Of a stretch of 64,000 nucleotides of DNA, positions 61,038 through 64,000 are shown one piece after another. The stretch comes from Cucumis sativus (taxonomy: Eukaryota > Streptophyta > Magnoliopsida > Cucurbitales > Cucurbitaceae), in contig NC_026657.2 in assembly GCF_000004075.3 (NCBI RefSeq), positions 32,784,732-32,848,731 of the forward strand. The letters are read 5' to 3'. The notes below the pieces were generated by a model that worked only from the letters and a program-made list of their open reading frames with translations, was not told where the DNA came from and made no database searches. Positions within the stretch are counted from its first letter, which is position 1; each line of letters begins with the position of its first letter. The position numbers were made by a program, and so were the translations under genes.

Positions 61038-63265
61038 ATTTTTATTCGTTACAAAATATATAGTTAGTCTTTTTTTTTCGTTTCATATATTCGTTCTTCT
61101 TCTGTTTCATAACATATTTTTTTCCTTAAAAAATTTGTTATTCTTTCATTTCTTAGCATATATTCTCGTCACGTTCCTTCTATTTTGTTTAATTTTTTAT
61201 TATTCAGTTCATCTTCTTGTCATGCTCGACATATAATTTTTATTAAAATGTTCCGTCATTTATATATACTATGGTATATTATTACATATATTCAATAATT
61301 ACATATTCTTTTTCATGTTATGTGATTTTTTCTTATTGCGTATATATACACAAATTATATATTTATTAAGTATTTTTTTTTATTTCTTACATATATATGC
61401 TACGAATAATTCGTTTATATTTTGTGATTTGTTACATATATACCATTGCAAGATTTTTTTTTCATGTTTTGTGATTTTTTCTTACTACATTTATATACAC
61501 TATATGCACAGATTATGTAGCCGATCAAGATTTTTTTGAATTCTTACATATATACTACTACATAATACATATATTTTCGGTGATTTGTTACATATATACT
61601 ACTTCATATATTCAATAATGCATAAATGATGTTATCTTCAATATACTTAATATACTCTAATGTATTTCGAATACGAAATATAAATTCTTACTAATCTTAA
61701 ATTTTTGTTAATTTGTTTTTCGAAAGATCACTGTACCAGTCGATCGTCGATGTTCTCCTTCTTCACCACTTATACTTCCCTCATTGCTTCAAATATTGGA
61801 GTAATGAGAGTAAAATAAGACATTTTTTTAAAATAAATTAAAAATATTTTCATTTCAAAATTTGAAATTTGGTCATCGCGTTTTTCTAAATAGAAGTTGT
61901 GCGTGCTAATACTTTTTTCATACACAAATGACTCCCGAACTCACAACTTTATTTTCGCAGACCATTTTTTCTAAAATTGTTTACTTTATTTCGGTGTTCA
62001 TTCACGTTGGTCACTCCTATTTTCTTTTAGAACTAACTCTTTTGAGGACGTCGACTGCTATGCATCACGTGGCGTCACAAACAATCATAAATGGATTTCA
62101 TTCCACTCCTTAAACCAATCCGTTTTAAAATTGAGGTTTTGTGACTTTTTATATATTTGGGTGGAATATATCACACTAGAGGAAAATAAAAAAGATTAAA
62201 GAAAAAATGGAAAGCTACAATTAGAGAAGTGAGATTTGTTTTAGGGTTTGCACCCCTCAACCTCTAAATCAACCCACACCAACCCGCATTTCTTCTTCGA
62301 TTTTTCAGACACTCCACATGGATTTCACCTTTCGAAATCCTTCTCCCTCTCCACCTTAAAATCATCTTGGTCATATCTCCTTTTCCATATCCGATGAAGA
62401 CATATATGAAGACAAGCCTTGGAAACTCCTCAATTTGACCAATCCAACACCTGAGAAGACAATCTTTCTGTCCAACATTGGTCTGGTTATGGCCTTCATC
62501 TTTGAAATTGTCTACTTCTTCGAGGACGATACAATGACGATGATCTCAAGGATTGTGAATATAAATTGTTGGCAATTCTCTTATTTCCGTACTATTTCTT
62601 AGTCTATCGACTTTAGAAGAACTTGAAGAACAGTCAGATGGAGTTGGCTTGTAATAGTGTCGACGTTTTGTCCGTGAATGTGAAATCGAAGGTGATGATT
62701 AATGGAATGGTCACCTTAGTGGATTTGTTTTTGAATAAATTGTTATTTGTTGATAGTTGGGAGAACTTTGAATTTTCTAATGCAATTGGATTTTTTTTTA
62801 AAATAGTGTAATTAGAGTTTTGCGAAAATTCACTAGAGTCTGTATGTTTCGAGTTTCAATTTCCATTTATTGTGTAGTCCAACAACTTTGTGGAAGGAGA
62901 GTTTCTCTGCAGATCAAAAGTAGTTCGAGGAGTTGGAGAAGGTTTCAGCCTTCCAAGTGTGGAGAGCAATGTTTTGACGGTCCATGGAGTACCCTATTGA
63001 TTCATATATTAATTAAAATGGGTGTTTACCAGAGATTTTTGAGTTTCAATTGGGAAATTATTTCTGTTTGAATAGTTCCCTCAGTTTCTTCTGCTTAATT
63101 GAACTTGCTTTGCTTTCTATTTGTAATTTTGTTTTATTACGCCTCCGGTGAAATCATGACTTGAATTGCCTAAATAAAGAAACTAGTTACTAAGAATATC
63201 CCTAATTGAACTTGAATTTTGTTTTCTGGTCCATTAACATCAACCCAAAATATCCCTAATCAGAT
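61038..63265 (+). other. Downstream region of unit B with unidentified exon-like segment
   Basis: 61038-61517 is AT-rich and absent from unit A. From 61518 it parallels 50287-52034. The exon-like segment recurs at about 62240-63080, with a frame containing SVDVLSVNVKSKVMINGM at 62655-62710 and the G-box CACGTG near 62066. Stops also interrupt it here; no family was recognised. Confidence 0.4.
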
Positions 63266-63282
63266 TTCAACCACTTCCAGTT
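63266..63282 (+). repeat. Target-site duplication, left copy (LINE B)
   Basis: TTCAACCACTTCCAGTT differs by one base from the unit A copies. The right-hand partner would lie beyond the window. Confidence 0.75.
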
Positions 63283-64000
63283 TTTTTTCTTCTCAAAAAG
63301 ATAAGTTGAGTCAGCATGTAGAAAAAATCCAAAAAGGTTATAATAGAGCTAGAGAAAAGTCCAATACAAAAAAAATTAGAAAGCAGCGAGGTGGATGGCA
63401 ATAGTAGAGACATTGTAACTTGAAAAAAGAGAGGACTTGCAAGTCCAAACACCCGAAAGAGAGCATATATCTTTCCAAAGATGGATGATTGATTTGCTTT
63501 TGTCCCGGTTATTTCTCTCCAACCAAACAGACCAAATCACAGCCACCATTGTTTACGGACCAATCCATTTGTGAATTAAACCAATCTGCCCCTTTGAAGA
63601 TATTTCTCCCTGGAGCTCTTGTGGTGCAGTATTTACCAGCAGCATGTAATTCCCCAATGTAAGACTTTGTATTTTGCAATTATAATTTTCTTCCAAAGGG
63701 GATCAATCTCAGAATGAAATCTCCAAATCCACTTGCATAAGAAGGAGAAATTTATGTCAGCCATTTTATGGATATTCAAGCCACCTTTTTGAATGGGGAG
63801 AGAGACTTTAGACCATCTAAGAAGATGGGTGAGTTTGTCCTCATTATGGTTCTTCCAGAGAAAATTACGCCAATGTCTTTCGATCGTCTTGAAATTGTCC
63901 GAAGGAGCTTTAAAATTAAAACAGAGAGCTGATAGGAGGGTAGGACTAGCAAGGGTAGACTTGATGAGAGTTAATTTGCCCCCTTTGAACATATAAGAAT
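63283..64000 (-). mobile_element. LINE (B), partial at window edge, internally deleted
   Basis: The 3' end (63283-63546) matches LINE A, including the poly-A tail and the WLERNNRDKSKSTIH block. Beyond 63546, reading leftward from 63992, is a 119-codon open frame of the region downstream of RT: KGGKLTLIKSTLASPTLL, ERHWRNFLWKNHNEDKLTHL and LLRWSKVSLPIQKGGLNI. The zf-RVT zinc region is absent, removed by a deletion joining near 63547. The element continues past the window end. Confidence 0.8.

Larger units (their letters stand above)
59234..63546 (+). repeat. Recent near-identical block, unit B
   Basis: Counterpart of 49258-52317, running from WAT1 copy 3 exon 4 into LINE B. It retains about 1.3 kb (60222-61517) missing from unit A, including the ancestral 3'UTR and a MITE. 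Beyond 63546 the two LINE copies no longer match because of different internal deletions. Confidence 0.8.

Overview
This is a nuclear plant genome window: very AT-rich intergenic DNA, GT-AG introns, plant-only gene families (GARP/MYBC1, NPF, CYP94, WAT1/UMAMIT) and plant LINE relics. All genes are eudicot-like. A 168-bp MITE at 60.87-61.04 kb resembles one I remember as very common in cucumber and melon, so I suspect a cucurbit (inference).

Left third (1-26.5 kb), gene-bearing. A MYBC1-like GARP transcription factor (minus, intronless) lies head-to-head with the exocyst gene SEC15A (plus, long 5'UTR intron). The gap between them holds a 16-bp perfect palindrome made of two opposed site II (TGGGCC) elements beside a telo-box. 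Next is a MAS2/NKAP-type RS-rich nuclear protein whose promoter carries a tandem site II array. After about 7 kb without genes comes a four-exon NPF3.1-type transporter (the CsNitr1 nitrite-transporter clade). It converges on a two-exon CYP94 cytochrome P450 on the minus strand. An inverted, broken 3' fragment of a CYP94 gene that has lost its heme cysteine sits about 0.7 kb beyond the 5' end of the intact gene.

Middle (26.5-43.2 kb), desert. About 16.7 kb of AT-rich DNA has no gene I can support. It holds microsatellites and a likely LINE 3'-UTR scrap near 27.85 kb.

Right third (43.2-64 kb), a WAT1-related (UMAMIT/MtN21, EamA) cluster on the plus strand. Copy 1 (43.2-45.6 kb) and copy 3 (58.0-60.2 kb) are intact six-exon genes of 397 and 387 codons. 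Copy 2 (48.2-50.3 kb) is a pseudogene with an in-frame exon-1 deletion, a 4-bp insertion in exon 3 and a 1-bp insertion in exon 4. Copies 2 and 3 lie in a tandem duplication of mosaic age. Their upstream DNA and introns 1-3 are clearly diverged, but from exon 4 through about 3 kb of downstream sequence they are almost identical, introns 4 and 5 included. That recent block contains an unidentified exon-like segment and a LINE insertion with a 17-bp target-site duplication, so the LINE was in place before the block was copied. Later lesions differ between units: a 1.3-kb microhomology deletion in the first, a 36-bp tail deletion in the second, and different internal deletions in the two LINE copies. 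A second LINE fragment lies at 56.1-57.5 kb.

The genes are not an operon or a joint pathway. The likely novelty is structural: gene conversion or unequal exchange inside a transporter cluster, and the palindromic divergent promoter.
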